Below are positions 31,949 to 33,071 of a DNA stretch of 33,071 nucleotides, piece by piece (the stretch's first letter is position 1; each line of letters opens with the position of its first letter). The translations under genes were made by a program, and so were the position numbers. A model generated the notes under the pieces. The model did no database searches and was not told the origin of the DNA. It saw only the letters and a program-made list of their open reading frames with translations. The stretch covers positions 1 through 33,071 of the forward strand of contig JABDCB010000031.1 of NCBI GenBank assembly GCA_013288325.1, read 5' to 3'. The DNA comes from Bacteroidota bacterium (GTDB lineage: Bacteria; Bacteroidota; Bacteroidia; Palsa-965).

Positions 31949-33071
31949 TTTGAAAACACTCCATCGGTTCACGCTGAAATCATTTCTATTACCCTTTCTG
32001 CTCACTTTTTTCATTTCCCTGTTCGTCCTGTTCATGCAATTTTTGTGGAAATGGGTAGACGAACTGGTAGGTAAAGGGCTGGAATGGATGGATGTAGCCC
32101 AGCTTTTCTTTTATGCCTCCCTGTCGCTGGTACCCCTTGCATTGCCCCTTGCCATCCTGCTCTCCTCCCTCATGAGCTTTGGAAATCTGGCCGAGCATTA
32201 TGAGCTGGCTGCCATGAAAGCTTCCGGTCTTTCCCTGCAACGTGTCATGGCTCCGCTTATCCTTCTTTGTATCGGTATTTCTCTTTGTGCCTTTTATTTT
32301 TCAAACATTATACTCCCATATGCCAACCTTAAAATGGGGCGGATGATGTGGGATATTCAGAACAAAAAGCCTGCTTTAAACATAAAAGAAGGTGTTTTTT
32401 ATAATGGAATAGACAATTATACCCTCCGGGTAGGGAAAAAAGGGGCTGATGGAAAAACCATTGGCAATGTGCTGATCTATGATCATACGCCCGATGGAAA
32501 TAACCGGGTGATAGCTGCCGAATCGGGCACGATGGAAGTAACAGATGATAAAAAATACCTGGTACTTGAGCTCATGAATGGTTGCAGCTATGAGGAAGTG
32601 TCAAAAGAAAAAGATCCTGGTGTTCATAGTGTCCCTTTCTTGAGAAGCAAGTTTAGCGGGGAAACGGTGCGTTTCGATCTGGCGGGTTTTAAAATTAACC
32701 GCACCAATGAGGAGCTGTTTAAACAAAACCACCAGATGCTGAATGTGACCCAGCTGAAGGCGATGACCGATACGCTGGAGCTGAATGATAAACGCCTCCA
32801 TACCGGATTTCATGATATCCTGGCAACAGGTTATGCTCCCAATGCATTTAAATACCTGGATCAGAAAGACAAGAAAAAGGAGGAAGGACATAGCGATTTT
32901 TTGAAGGTGATGAACAAACAGGATCGTCATATGGTGCTGGAAGCAGCATTGGGTGTGGCACGTACCATAAAAGGTACGATAGACGGAAGGGTGAATGAGA
33001 TACGGAGCAACCGGGAAAATATTTCCCTCTACGAGATTGAATACCACAAAAAATATGCGCTTGCCTTTTCC
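31949..33071 (+). CDS. LptF/LptG family LPS-export permease (partial, C-terminus missing)
   Basis: I translated this frame directly; it is open for 374 codons to the right edge. It begins MKTLHRFTLKSFLLPFLLTFFISLF using a TTG at 31949. The first in-frame ATG lies inside the first membrane segment, so TTG is the only start that keeps it whole. Three N-terminal membrane helices (about 12-30, 50-75, 100-125) enclose a segment with GNLAEHYELAAMKASGLSLQRVM, typical of YjgP/YjgQ permeases. A periplasmic beta-jellyroll part (NIKEGVFYNGIDNYTLRVGKKGADGKTIGNVLIYDH) and a long charged linker follow. LptF and LptG form the inner-membrane part of the LPS transporter with the LptB ATPase. Single LptF/LptG-like genes are frequent in Bacteroidota, so I do not choose between the symbols. 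Confidence 0.9.

Noticed and set aside
32601-33047. 148-codon open frame on the minus strand near the right edge
   Set aside because: It is antisense to the LptF/LptG frame, which has membrane helices, a -7 box and family motifs. The antisense product is Cys/His/Phe-rich shadow sequence.
1-33071. tRNA or rRNA genes, CRISPR arrays, insertion sequences, prophage genes
   Set aside because: The gaps between genes are short and show no cloverleaf, rRNA core sequence, regularly spaced repeats, transposase or phage-structural frames.

Overview
The window comes from a member of the Bacteroidota, probably a Chitinophagales/Sphingobacteriales-type lineage. The signs are type IX secretion (T9SS) C-terminal signals of both kinds (CHU_C/type B and type A), an OmpA protein with the PorE architecture, a DUF6089-type outer-membrane protein, near-absence of Shine-Dalgarno sequences, and Bacteroidota-type -7 boxes (TAnnTTTG) in front of many genes. 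I see no rRNA, tRNA, CRISPR array, transposase or phage gene. It reads as ordinary chromosome with several lineage-specific operons.

Layout. 1-599 (-): start of a DUF6089-like barrel protein cut by the window edge. 755-4314 (+): a nitronate monooxygenase-like flavoenzyme, then an M16 peptidase pair (one catalytic, one pseudo-catalytic subunit). 4380-4592 (-): small charged hypothetical ORF. 4760-11337 (+): two large secreted CHU_C proteins flanking guaB (IMP dehydrogenase). 16333-11503 (-): a five-gene run of M42 aminopeptidase, lipoprotein, GH3-type acyl-adenylating/amidosynthetase-like enzyme, LysE-family exporter (4-nt overlap with GH3) and a secreted hypothetical. 16489-21391 (+): secreted lysyl-endopeptidase-like protease with a type A sorting tail, TPR protein, and a PorE-like OmpA protein, closed by a perfect 20-bp inverted-repeat terminator. 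21690-21472 (-): small membrane protein.

27399-22153 (-): the most distinctive locus, three overlapping genes with the kleisin / winged-helix / SMC-ATPase layout of a MukBEF/MksBEF/JetABC condensin. No JetD/MksG nuclease is visible on either side. A hairpin follows the last gene. Divergent from it is mnmD (27577-28260, +). A repeat-rich 275-bp spacer follows, then cdaA (diadenylate cyclase, -), a small hypothetical (+), a DEAD-box RNA helicase (-) and a partial LptF/LptG permease (+).

The two loci most worth following up are the JetD-less Mks/Wadjet-like condensin and the GH3-LysE-M42 operon, which could make, hydrolyse and export amino-acid conjugates (inference). Regulatory signals worth checking are apparent leaderless promoters, a guaB leader hairpin and a 16-bp palindrome after the first oxidoreductase gene.
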